From: an uncultured Oscillospiraceae bacterium
GTDB lineage: Bacteria > Bacillota > Clostridia > Oscillospirales > Acutalibacteraceae
Direction: 5' to 3'
Assembly (NCBI GenBank): GCA_900543305.1
Contig: UQQZ01000077.1
Coordinates: forward strand, 1 to 11,957
Length of the DNA stretch: 11,957 bases
This document shows positions 7,181 through 11,957 of the stretch, one piece after another. The translations under genes and the position numbers were made by a program. The notes below the pieces were generated by a model. That model did not search any database. It saw only the letters and a program-made list of their open reading frames with translations, and was not told the origin of the DNA. Numbering within the stretch: the stretch's first letter is position 1; every line of letters starts with the position of its first letter.

Positions 7181-7825
7181 ATGCGCTACCAATGGTTGGA
7201 TGAATACTTGCTGCAAAAACGGGGCGTGACCAAGGACTTTCAGCCGGTGTGGAACTGGGTGCGGTATCACATCGGCGGGAAAATGTTCGCGGCGGTGTGC
7301 CTGGACAAGGAGGGCAAGCCTTACTACATCAACTTGAAGCTAGACCCTATGGAGGGGGAGTTCCTCCGGGGCGCGTACCAGGACATCCTGCCTGGGTACT
7401 ATTCGGACAAGCAGTGGTGGAACTCAGTGCGGCCGGACGGGGCGGTGCCCGACGACCTGCTGCGGGAGATGCTGGACAAATCCTACGGCCTGGTGCTGGG
7501 AGGACTGAGCAAAAAGGCCCAGCGGCTGGCACTGGGGCTGACCGTATGCGGCCAGGCCTGCGGGGAATGTGACTTCTACCAAAAGGACTGCCCTGGCTGC
7601 AATGAGAGTAGGGGTAAGGCGTTTTTCGTTTCAGAGGGGAAAGCCTGCCCCATCTACACATGCGCTGCCAACCGGAAGCGTCTGACTCACTGTGGCTTCT
7701 GTGGGGAGGCTCCTTGCCAGCTCTGGCGGGACATCCGGGATATGGCCCTGTCCGATCAGGAATTTGAGGAAGATCTACACCACCGCCTGGAGCAGCTAAA
7801 GGAGGTGACGCCCCATGGCGTTTGA
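7181..7825 (+). CDS. MmcQ/YjbR domain fused to a cysteine-rich DUF3795 domain
   Basis: A fusion protein of 214 residues. Residues 1 to about 110 match the MmcQ/YjbR family: VRYHIGGKMFAAV (27-39), LKLDP (52-56), PGYYSDKQWWNSV (71-83), then SYGLVLGGLSKK. This is a small double-wing fold related to CyaY-like proteins and often annotated as DNA-binding. Residues 119 to about 190 match DUF3795, with ten cysteines (123, 127, 130, 137, 140, 156, 161, 171, 174, 179), including CxxxCxxC and CPGC patterns that suggest a metal site. Start ATG has GGGGGGAG just upstream. It overlaps the next gene by 11 bases, so translation is likely coupled. The role is unknown; sitting between a WYL regulator and a GyrI-like protein it may be part of a sensing cassette. 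Confidence 0.82.
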   Translation: MRYQWLDEYLLQKRGVTKDFQPVWNWVRYHIGGKMFAAVCLDKEGKPYYINLKLDPMEGEFLRGAYQDILPGYYSDKQWWNSVRPDGAVPDDLLREMLDKSYGLVLGGLSKKAQRLALGLTVCGQACGECDFYQKDCPGCNESRGKAFFVSEGKACPIYTCAANRKRLTHCGFCGEAPCQLWRDIRDMALSDQEFEEDLHHRLEQLKEVTPHGV

Positions 7826-8447
7826 CTACAAAAAGGAGTACAAGGAATTCTATCTTCCTCCCAAGAAACCGGGGATCGTCACAGTACCCGCCATGAATTT
7901 CCTGGCAGTGCAGGGAAAAGGCGACCCCAATGAGGAGGGCGGCACATATAAGCAGGCTCTGGGGATGCTATACGCAGTGGCCTTCACCATCAAGATGAGC
8001 AAACTGGGCAAGCACCAGCTGGAGGGGTACTTTGACTATGTGGTGCCGCCCTTGGAAGGCCTGTGGTGGCAGGACGGAGTCCAAGGGGTGGACTACACTC
8101 ACAAAGAGAGGTTTCAGTGGATCTCCCTGATCCGCCTGCCGGAGTTTGTCACCAAAGAGGTGTTTGACTGGGCCATTGGGGAGGCCACAGAGAAGAAAAA
8201 ACAGGACTTCTCCCCGGTGGAGTTTTTTTCCTGGGAGGAGGGGCTGTGCGTCCAGTCCATGCATATCGGCTCCTACGACAACGAGCCTGGCACCGTGGCC
8301 GCCATGGAGGAGTACGCCAAAGCCCAGGGCTTGGAGCTGGACTTTGGGGAGAACCGTTTCCACCACGAGATCTACCTCAGCGATGTGCGGCGTTGTAAGC
8401 CAGATCGGTTGAAAACAGTGATCCGCCAGCCGGTGAGAAAGGCCTGA
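7815..8447 (+). CDS. GyrI-like small-molecule-binding domain protein
   Basis: A protein of 210 residues that is entirely a GyrI-like (SOUL/AraC effector-binding) domain, without an attached DNA-binding domain. The family pattern is clear: an N-terminal PAMNFLAVQGKGDPNEEG (25-42), then a middle segment with GLWW (82-85), and a C-terminal repeat with QSMHIGSYDNEPGTV (147-161) and HHEIYLSDVRRCKPDRLKT (183-201). Stand-alone proteins of this type bind or hydrolyse small hydrophobic or toxic compounds in the cytoplasm. The ATG lies inside the end of the upstream gene, with GGAGGTGA (7801-7808) as ribosome binding site. It closes the three-gene operon begun by the WYL regulator. Confidence 0.88.
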   Translation: MAFDYKKEYKEFYLPPKKPGIVTVPAMNFLAVQGKGDPNEEGGTYKQALGMLYAVAFTIKMSKLGKHQLEGYFDYVVPPLEGLWWQDGVQGVDYTHKERFQWISLIRLPEFVTKEVFDWAIGEATEKKKQDFSPVEFFSWEEGLCVQSMHIGSYDNEPGTVAAMEEYAKAQGLELDFGENRFHHEIYLSDVRRCKPDRLKTVIRQPVRKA

Positions 8448-8460
8448 CTGGTAAGAAAAT

Positions 8461-8503
8461 CCCCCGATTCTGTGGAGCAGCTTCTCAGCCACAGAGTCGG
8501 GGG
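8461..8503. terminator. Shared hairpin terminator between convergent genes
   Basis: Arms 8461-8475 and 8489-8503 form a 15-pair stem (one G-T wobble) around a 13-base loop. In the minus direction it is followed by ATTTTCTT, a fair T-tract serving the macro-domain gene. In the plus direction the following CTTGTTGTT is a poorer tract, 13 bases after the stop of the GyrI-like gene. It probably serves both. Confidence 0.65.
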
Positions 8504-8543
8504 CTTGTTGTTGGAGTTGGTTGTTGAGCAGGCGCCGGGCGAG

Positions 8544-9011
8544 TTAGGAAGCCCTGTCGAAGAGTACCAGCGTGACCTCCAGATCGTGGTCCAGTAGGAA
8601 GTTCTCAATGGTGTCCACCGCCACCTTCAGAGCTTGGTCCTTGGGGTAGCCGTAGACCCCGGAGGAGATCAAGGGAAAGGCCACACTCTTACAGTGATGG
8701 GACAAAGCCAGCTCCAGAGAGTTTCGGTAGCAGGCGGAGAGCAATTCCTGCTCTCCATGATTGCCGCCCCGCCAAATGGGCCCCACGGTGTGGATCACGT
8801 ACTTGGCAGGCAGGTGATAGCCGCCAGTGAGCTTGGCTTGGCCGGTTTCACAACCACCCAGAGTGCGGCACTCGGCTAAGAGCTCCAGACCAGCAGCCCG
8901 ATGGATGGCTCCGTCTACGCCACCGCCTCCCAGCAGGCTGTTGTTGGCGGCGTTGACGATGGCATCCACAGCTAGTTTGGTGATATCCCCGTGAACAAGA
9001 TGAAATGGCAT
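8544..9011 (-). CDS. Macro-domain ADP-ribose-binding protein (O-acetyl-ADP-ribose deacetylase type), C-terminally shortened
   Basis: A protein of 155 residues covering nearly all of a macro domain. It shows the ADP-ribose-binding motifs in order: GDITKLAVDAIVNAAN (8-23), the LLGGGGVDGAIHRAAG loop (26-41), IHTVGPIW (73-80) and FPLISSGVYGYP (112-123). Close family members deacetylate O-acetyl-ADP-ribose or remove ADP-ribose from proteins in the cytoplasm. The start at 9011 has AAAGGAG upstream. The product stops at FDRAS, just after the last core strand, without the final helix usual in the family. Reading through the TAA (8544-8546) in the same frame gives LARRLLNNQLQQQ, which resembles that helix, so the stop may be a recent nonsense change. 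Activity may be kept or reduced. Confidence 0.85.
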   Translation of the reverse strand: MPFHLVHGDITKLAVDAIVNAANNSLLGGGGVDGAIHRAAGLELLAECRTLGGCETGQAKLTGGYHLPAKYVIHTVGPIWRGGNHGEQELLSACYRNSLELALSHHCKSVAFPLISSGVYGYPKDQALKVAVDTIENFLLDHDLEVTLVLFDRAS

Positions 9012-9072
9012 GTTCCTTGCTCCTTTCCATGTTCTATTGTGGTTACAGGCTTTCGGTTTTGTTGTAGGCATC

Positions 9073-9171
9073 TTATTGCCTGGAAACCCCGATTTGATCC
9101 GCAAGCTGCTCTTGGGAGATTCCCTTTGCTTTCCGCAAAGATTGGATTCTGTCTGCCAGGTTCATGGTCAT
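9073..9171 (-). pseudogene. Truncated XRE-family regulator (N-terminal 32 codons only)
   Basis: Behind a strong AAAGGAG site, a frame starting at 9171 (or at the second ATG, 9165) encodes MTMNLADRIQSLRKAKGISQ and goes on EQLADQIGVSRQ before TAA at 9073-9075. This is exactly the start of a Cro/C1-type helix-turn-helix: the first helix, the ISQEQLADQIGVSRQ turn and recognition helix start. In intact members VSRQ continues into AVSKWE and the rest of the DNA-binding domain. None of the three frames after the stop continues the family, so the rest has been deleted rather than frameshifted. The remnant ends 61 bases before the macro-domain start. It cannot be a functional repressor. Confidence 0.7.
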
Positions 9172-9218
9172 CGCTCCTTTTTGTGTTTGGAGTCATTGAA
9201 GCAGCATTAGCGGTTGCA

Positions 9219-9249
9219 TAGCTACCATCCAGATATGGAAGTGTGTCAA
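9219..9249 (-). promoter_or_regulatory. Possible promoter ahead of the truncated XRE and macro genes
   Basis: On the minus strand a perfect TTGACA (9249-9244) is followed after 19 bases by TGgTAGCTA (TAGCTA at 9224-9219). The -10 is poor and the spacing long, but it is the only promoter-like pair upstream of the XRE remnant, which has a leader of about 45 bases. Confidence 0.3.
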
Positions 9250-9534
9250 CTGGCGGTTGCGAGGTGTCTTTACTGGAAAAAGAGGAAACTACACGGTGTT
9301 TTTCGCTGGAATTTCCCCGCTCCCTTGGATTTCATTGTACCACAAGAAAAGCAGTATTTCTATCAACCAGACTTTTGTGTTTGGCAGAAAAAAGCAACTG
9401 GACAACTCTGCCCAGTGGAAGGTTCTTGGTTGTCCTAATTTGCATCTGCCCCTTGCCGGATTTCCTGGGAGCCTGTATCATAACGCCCCTACAGGTTAGT
9501 GAAAGGTATAGGATTAAAGGCTGATTTTGCCAAT
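9250..9534. other. Intergenic region with an inverted repeat and no gene
   Basis: About 285 bases between the XRE remnant and the dipeptidase terminator. A perfect 7-base inverted repeat GGACAAC/GTTGTCC (9400-9406 and 9429-9435) is separated by 22 bases. Several short plus-strand frames cross the stretch but none has a ribosome binding site or recognisable product. It may be the remains of whatever the XRE regulator once belonged to. Confidence 0.4.
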
Positions 9535-9583
9535 AAACAAAGAAAAACAGCACCAGTCCGCTGACGCTTAGCGGCTGGTGCTG
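9535..9583 (-). terminator. Rho-independent terminator of the dipeptidase gene
   Basis: Stem arms beginning CAGCACCAG (9548-9556) and ending CTGGTGCTG (9575-9583) extend to about 14 pairs with one bulged base and a short loop. In the minus direction the stem is followed by TTTTTCTTTGTTT, a strong T-tract. It starts about 23 bases after the dipeptidase stop codon. Confidence 0.8.
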
Positions 9584-9605
9584 CTTTGTTTCCGAGATCG
9601 CTTGC

Positions 9606-11066
9606 TTAGTTATCTCCTCTGTGATAACGGATCTTCATGTGCTCGGAGGCGTTTTTGAGAATCTGGGAAAGGGCTTTGTCCGACTCTTCCTTCACCATGT
9701 CGGCAATCTTGCGGTTGGCTTCCTTCAGGATTTCCACAGGCTCACCCTGCTGGATTTTCTCATCGTACTCGTATAGGAACTGCTGTCCACGATTCATCAC
9801 GGCATTCACATACCGCTCGTCAAACAACAGAGCATTCCCAAAATGGGCGTCTGTCAGCGCGGCAATGAGCCGGCTGTGCCAGTACATGCTGTCCGTGGAA
9901 ACCGTATCCGTAGTACCGCTGAGGTACTTGGGGAACTCCGTCACATTGGCGTATACCGGGAAGCAGGCCGTGAAGCCGCTGCCACCCATGGAGAGCCACT
10001 CCACACCCTGGATTGCCTCCGGCAAATCGCCGCGAATCTGCATGATTCCGCAAACATCGCTGTTGGGCACACCAATGGTGCGGTACTTCCCCTTGCACGC
10101 GGCGTTCTTGTCGTAGGGATTGTAGGCCGTTCCCTGATAATAGGATCCCAGCAAATACCGCACATCCTCCACCGTCACCTTGCGCTCCGGCACAAAAGAC
10201 CAAGGAATGTCGTTGCTCTCCGGGGTGAAGTCTGCGTTATCCCCGTCCCACTTGTAAGTGCGGGGCAGGAAATACCGGGCCATGAACCAGGCGCGGGGGG
10301 TATTGTAAATATGGTCAGCGTCAGAATGAGAACCAAAGGCCAGTCTGGGGTTGAAATCCGCCCCCGTATCCAGGGCCAGGTGGTACTTTTCTACGAATTC
10401 CTGCAGATCCTTGGAGCAAAGGTGTTCTTTCTGCTCCCCATAAGCATCCGCAAAGTCAAAATGATCCAGACCAAACTGGTTGGGCATGATGACCACTCGG
10501 TCATCCGGCACCCGTCTGGCGATCCAGTGATGGCCGCCGATGGTTTCCAGCCACCAGACTTCATTGGCGTCCGCAAAAGCCATGCCATTGGGCTCATAGG
10601 TGCCATATTGCTCCAGCAGTGCGCCGGTTCGAAGCACACCTTCCCGGGCAGAATGAATATAGGGAAGCACGAGGGTCACCAGGTCCTCTTCGCCAATTCC
10701 GCCGGGAACCTCTTTGCTGTTGCGGTTTTTCTTTTTCTGATACCGGACATAGGGGTCCGCGCCGATAACCCGGGCGTTGCTGGTGATGGTCTCCGTGGCG
10801 GTCATAGCCACGTTGGCCTCATTGATGCCGCAGGCGGGCCATACGCCATTGGTCTTTGTCACGTTGGGGCAGTCGGTATAACGCATGGCATTCCCCGGCA
10901 GTTCCACCGTCAGGTGAGAGATGACCGTTTTGTACGTGGTAGCCTTCTCCCTAGCCGGGTGAGTCAAAAGGCGCTTGGCTTCAAATCCGCCGTCATCATT
11001 GCGGGCAATGATCGTTGAGTTGTCATGGCTGGCTTTCTTGCCCACCAAAATCGTTGTACAGGGCAT
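9606..11066 (-). CDS. C69-family dipeptidase (PepD-like N-terminal nucleophile hydrolase)
   Basis: A peptidase of 486 residues that hydrolyses dipeptides, probably in the cytoplasm. The N-terminus MPCTTILVGKKAS is characteristic of family C69: Cys3 is the expected nucleophile, exposed after removal of the first residues. Further family patterns are IIARNDD (19-25), GVWPACGINEANVAMTATET (approx. 75-95), SNARVIGADP, and EVWWLETIGGHHWIARRVPDD in the middle. No signal peptide is seen. I place the start at 11066, not 24 bases upstream, because AAAGGAG lies six bases before this ATG and because it puts the cysteine next to the N-terminus as in relatives. Length is normal. It stands alone with its own promoter and terminator. 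Confidence 0.92.
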   Translation of the reverse strand: MPCTTILVGKKASHDNSTIIARNDDGGFEAKRLLTHPAREKATTYKTVISHLTVELPGNAMRYTDCPNVTKTNGVWPACGINEANVAMTATETITSNARVIGADPYVRYQKKKNRNSKEVPGGIGEEDLVTLVLPYIHSAREGVLRTGALLEQYGTYEPNGMAFADANEVWWLETIGGHHWIARRVPDDRVVIMPNQFGLDHFDFADAYGEQKEHLCSKDLQEFVEKYHLALDTGADFNPRLAFGSHSDADHIYNTPRAWFMARYFLPRTYKWDGDNADFTPESNDIPWSFVPERKVTVEDVRYLLGSYYQGTAYNPYDKNAACKGKYRTIGVPNSDVCGIMQIRGDLPEAIQGVEWLSMGGSGFTACFPVYANVTEFPKYLSGTTDTVSTDSMYWHSRLIAALTDAHFGNALLFDERYVNAVMNRGQQFLYEYDEKIQQGEPVEILKEANRKIADMVKEESDKALSQILKNASEHMKIRYHRGDN

Positions 11067-11192
11067 ACGCGACTCCTTTCCCTTTTCCATCTATTTCAGA
11101 TTGCGGACAGCTTTTTGTTTCACTGCGTAGCAAATTTCTTACAACCGGAAATCGACAAAAAACGATTCCTTCTTTTTTTATACGACGCATTG

Positions 11193-11221
11193 ATTATAGC
11201 ACAGGCCCTCTGCTATTTCCA
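11193..11221 (-). promoter_or_regulatory. Promoter of the C69 dipeptidase gene
   Basis: On the minus strand TGGAAA (11221-11216), exactly 17 bases, then TGcTATAAT (TATAAT at 11198-11193): a perfect extended -10 with acceptable -35. The leader to the start codon is about 120 bases and AT-rich, with no obvious riboswitch fold. Confidence 0.65.
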
Positions 11222-11300
11222 GTCCCGGTTCTCTTCTAGTTTCGATTTTCTAGGTACTGGAGATGGCGCGATAGTTGCTTTGAAAACAACTAATATAGCT

Positions 11301-11332
11301 AAAAGAAAAAATGCACCCAGCAAAACTGAGTG
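11301..11332 (-). terminator. Minus-strand hairpin terminator
   Basis: In minus-strand RNA, CACUCAG (11332-11326) pairs with CUGGGUG (11320-11314) with one U-G wobble around a five-base loop, followed by a long T-tract (complement of 11301-11311). In the plus direction one pair becomes a C-A mismatch, so the minus direction is favoured. No intact minus-strand gene lies directly upstream. Confidence 0.5.
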
Positions 11333-11379
11333 GGGTTTTTCATGGGGAGTGTTGGCAAAATAGATACATGGTACAAGCG

Positions 11380-11422
11380 TGGACATAAAAATTCGCGAAC
11401 TACACCAATGTGCAGTTCGCGA
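11380..11422 (-). terminator. Strong minus-strand terminator downstream of the tRNA-Ser remnant
   Basis: Perfect inverted arms ATTCGCGAAC (11389-11398) and GTTCGCGAAT (11413-11422), with a partly paired loop, are followed in the minus direction by TTTTTATG. A second small hairpin AGCGGCA-gct-TGCCGCT sits between it and the tRNA 3' end (11430-11446). The arrangement is that of a terminator directly after a tRNA gene. Confidence 0.6.
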
Positions 11423-11444
11423 ATGGGGAGCGGCAGCTTGCCGC

Positions 11445-11511
11445 TGGCGGAGATGAAGAAATTTGAACTCTTGCGCCGGTTTGAAGTCGACCTACCGCAT
11501 TTCGAGTGTGT
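11445..11511 (-). pseudogene. Degenerate 3' portion of a tRNA-Ser(CGA)
   Basis: On the minus strand, from 11511 down to 11445, the 3' two thirds of a class II tRNA can be traced. The anticodon loop is CTCGAAA (anticodon CGA at 11504-11502). A variable arm has stem GTCG/CGGC. The T-arm is AAGAG-TTCAAAT-TTCTT, fully paired with one wobble, then the acceptor 3' strand CATCTCC, discriminator G and an encoded CCA (11447-11445). The anticodon stem is damaged (ACACA against TGCGG, two of five pairs lost). No matching GGAGATG 5' acceptor strand or D-arm exists upstream; instead there is an unrelated hairpin (11516-11538). It should therefore be non-functional. It may be a decayed gene or the tRNA 3' copy left at an integration (att) site. 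Confidence 0.55.
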
Positions 11512-11515
11512 CCGG

Positions 11516-11538
11516 AATTTCCGAACCTGGCGGAATTT
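11516..11538. repeat. Hairpin in place of the tRNA 5' half
   Basis: AATTTCCG (11516-11523) and CGGAATTT (11531-11538) pair with a single T-T mismatch around a seven-base loop. It sits exactly where the D-arm of the tRNA remnant should be. Confidence 0.4.
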
Positions 11539-11604
11539 GACGGAAGATGGGGGAAGCTGTGGGAACCCCAAAAAGCCAGAGTTTCTGCGGGTTTTGAGAA
11601 GACA

Positions 11605-11645
11605 GAAAAGAAAAAAGAGAGGGAATTCCTAGGTCGGGAAGTCCC
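11605..11645 (-). terminator. Possible further minus-strand terminator
   Basis: GGAAGTCCC (11637-11645) and GGGAATTCC (11621-11629) form a nine-pair stem with one mismatch around a seven-base loop. In the minus direction it is followed by a pyrimidine/T-rich tract (complement of 11605-11620). There is no gene on the minus strand in front of it within the window. Confidence 0.35.
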
Positions 11646-11668
11646 CGCGGGGAGGGGAAAGTTCTAAC

Positions 11669-11709
11669 GGATTTCTAAGAAACGCCCCGTAGAAAACCCG
11701 TAGAAATCC
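11669..11709. repeat. Inverted and direct short repeats before the ROK fragment
   Basis: GGATTTCTA (11669-11677) and TAGAAATCC (11701-11709) are perfect inverted repeats. Inside them CCCGTAGAAA occurs twice (11686-11695 and 11697-11706), that is, at an 11-base period, about one helical turn. This could be a protein-binding site such as integrase arm sites, or chance in low-complexity sequence. Confidence 0.3.
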
Positions 11710-11780
11710 GGAAAAAAGCGCCACAAAAACCCACGCGCTGGCAGTGCGGATTTGGGGGGTGTTTTGGCGGGACAACCTCC

Positions 11781-11957
11781 ATGTGCGGCGGGGAGGTCGG
11801 AGCTATTGGCAGGAATCTTTCTGTTCTGGGTGAATCGGCTTTTCATTACCAGTACGAAAATATGATTCATCTGAATATTCATGACGGAATCGGAATGGGA
11901 ATTCTCATTGGAGAACAGCTCTACAAGGGAAAAGACGGCTATGCCGGGGAATTCGGT
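11781..11957 (+). pseudogene. ROK-family sugar kinase/regulator fragment, 5'-truncated and running off the window
   Basis: From about 11814 to the window end the plus frame encodes NLSVLGESAFHYQYENMIHL followed by NIHDGIGMGILIGEQLYKG and KDGYAGEFG. This is the central part of a ROK protein: the conserved helix after ENDAN, the strand leading to the GxGxG phosphate-binding glycines, and the AGEFG motif that precedes the zinc-binding His/Cys cluster. The N-terminal half (helix-turn-helix or the DxGGT ATP motif) is absent. The frame is open back to about 11681, but that sequence is unlike ROK and the ATG at 11781 has no ribosome binding site. The homology thus begins abruptly around 11811. The 3' part lies outside the window, so I call it a fragment, probably a broken gene. 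Confidence 0.6.

Noticed and set aside
9214..9524. Overlapping plus-strand frames in the region after the XRE remnant
   Set aside because: Three frames are open at once with no ribosome binding site or protein-like pattern.
9843..11018. Plus-strand open frame of 391 codons opposite the dipeptidase
   Set aside because: The minus-strand frame is an unmistakable C69 dipeptidase; the opposite frame shows only compositional openness.
11330..11632. Plus-strand open frame of 100 codons across the tRNA remnant
   Set aside because: It is antisense to tRNA and terminator structures and its product is a basic low-information sequence.

Overview
The window looks like chromosomal DNA of a moderately GC-rich Firmicute, most likely an Oscillospiraceae/Clostridia-type gut anaerobe. 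This is an inference from strong AGGAGG-type ribosome binding sites, extended -10 promoters (TGnTATAAT) in front of several genes, hairpin-plus-T-tract terminators, and the best family resemblances I can recall (DUF4230 pairs, WYL and GyrI-like regulators, C69 dipeptidase). No rRNA, CRISPR array or complete mobile element is visible.

Layout, left to right. (1) 44-604 (-): a small FMN-binding flavin reductase-like protein. (2) 782-3862 (-): a large single-chain STAND-type P-loop NTPase (Walker A, Walker B, a GLPL-like motif, helical repeats, an acidic linker and a C-terminal PH-like domain), with its own promoter and a leader of about 170 nt. It is the best candidate for an uncharacterised sensing or defence protein. 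(3) Divergent from it, 4334-5661 (+): two DUF4230 proteins in one operon, one with a single N-terminal membrane anchor and one lipoprotein. A possible 28-residue ORF and a strong terminator follow. (4) 6266-8447 (+): a three-gene operon of a WYL-domain regulator, an MmcQ/YjbR-DUF3795 fusion and a GyrI-like ligand-binding protein. (5) 8544-9171 (-): a macro-domain (ADP-ribose-handling) gene that seems to end at a premature stop, preceded by the first 32 codons of an XRE-type regulator cut off inside its helix-turn-helix. (6) 9606-11066 (-): an intact C69-family dipeptidase with promoter and terminator.

The last 750 bases carry no complete gene. They hold a degenerate 3' part of a tRNA-Ser(CGA) on the minus strand followed by hairpin terminators, further short repeats, and the start of homology to a ROK-family sugar kinase/regulator. 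That ROK reading frame lacks its N-terminal half and runs off the window. Together with the cut XRE gene and the truncated macro gene, this suggests a region that has undergone deletions or recombination, with the tRNA 3' end a plausible old integration site.

How the parts may work together is mostly unknown. The WYL/MmcQ-DUF3795/GyrI operon looks like a self-contained ligand-responsive regulatory cassette. The two DUF4230 proteins probably act together at the cell envelope. The STAND protein appears to be a stand-alone gene.
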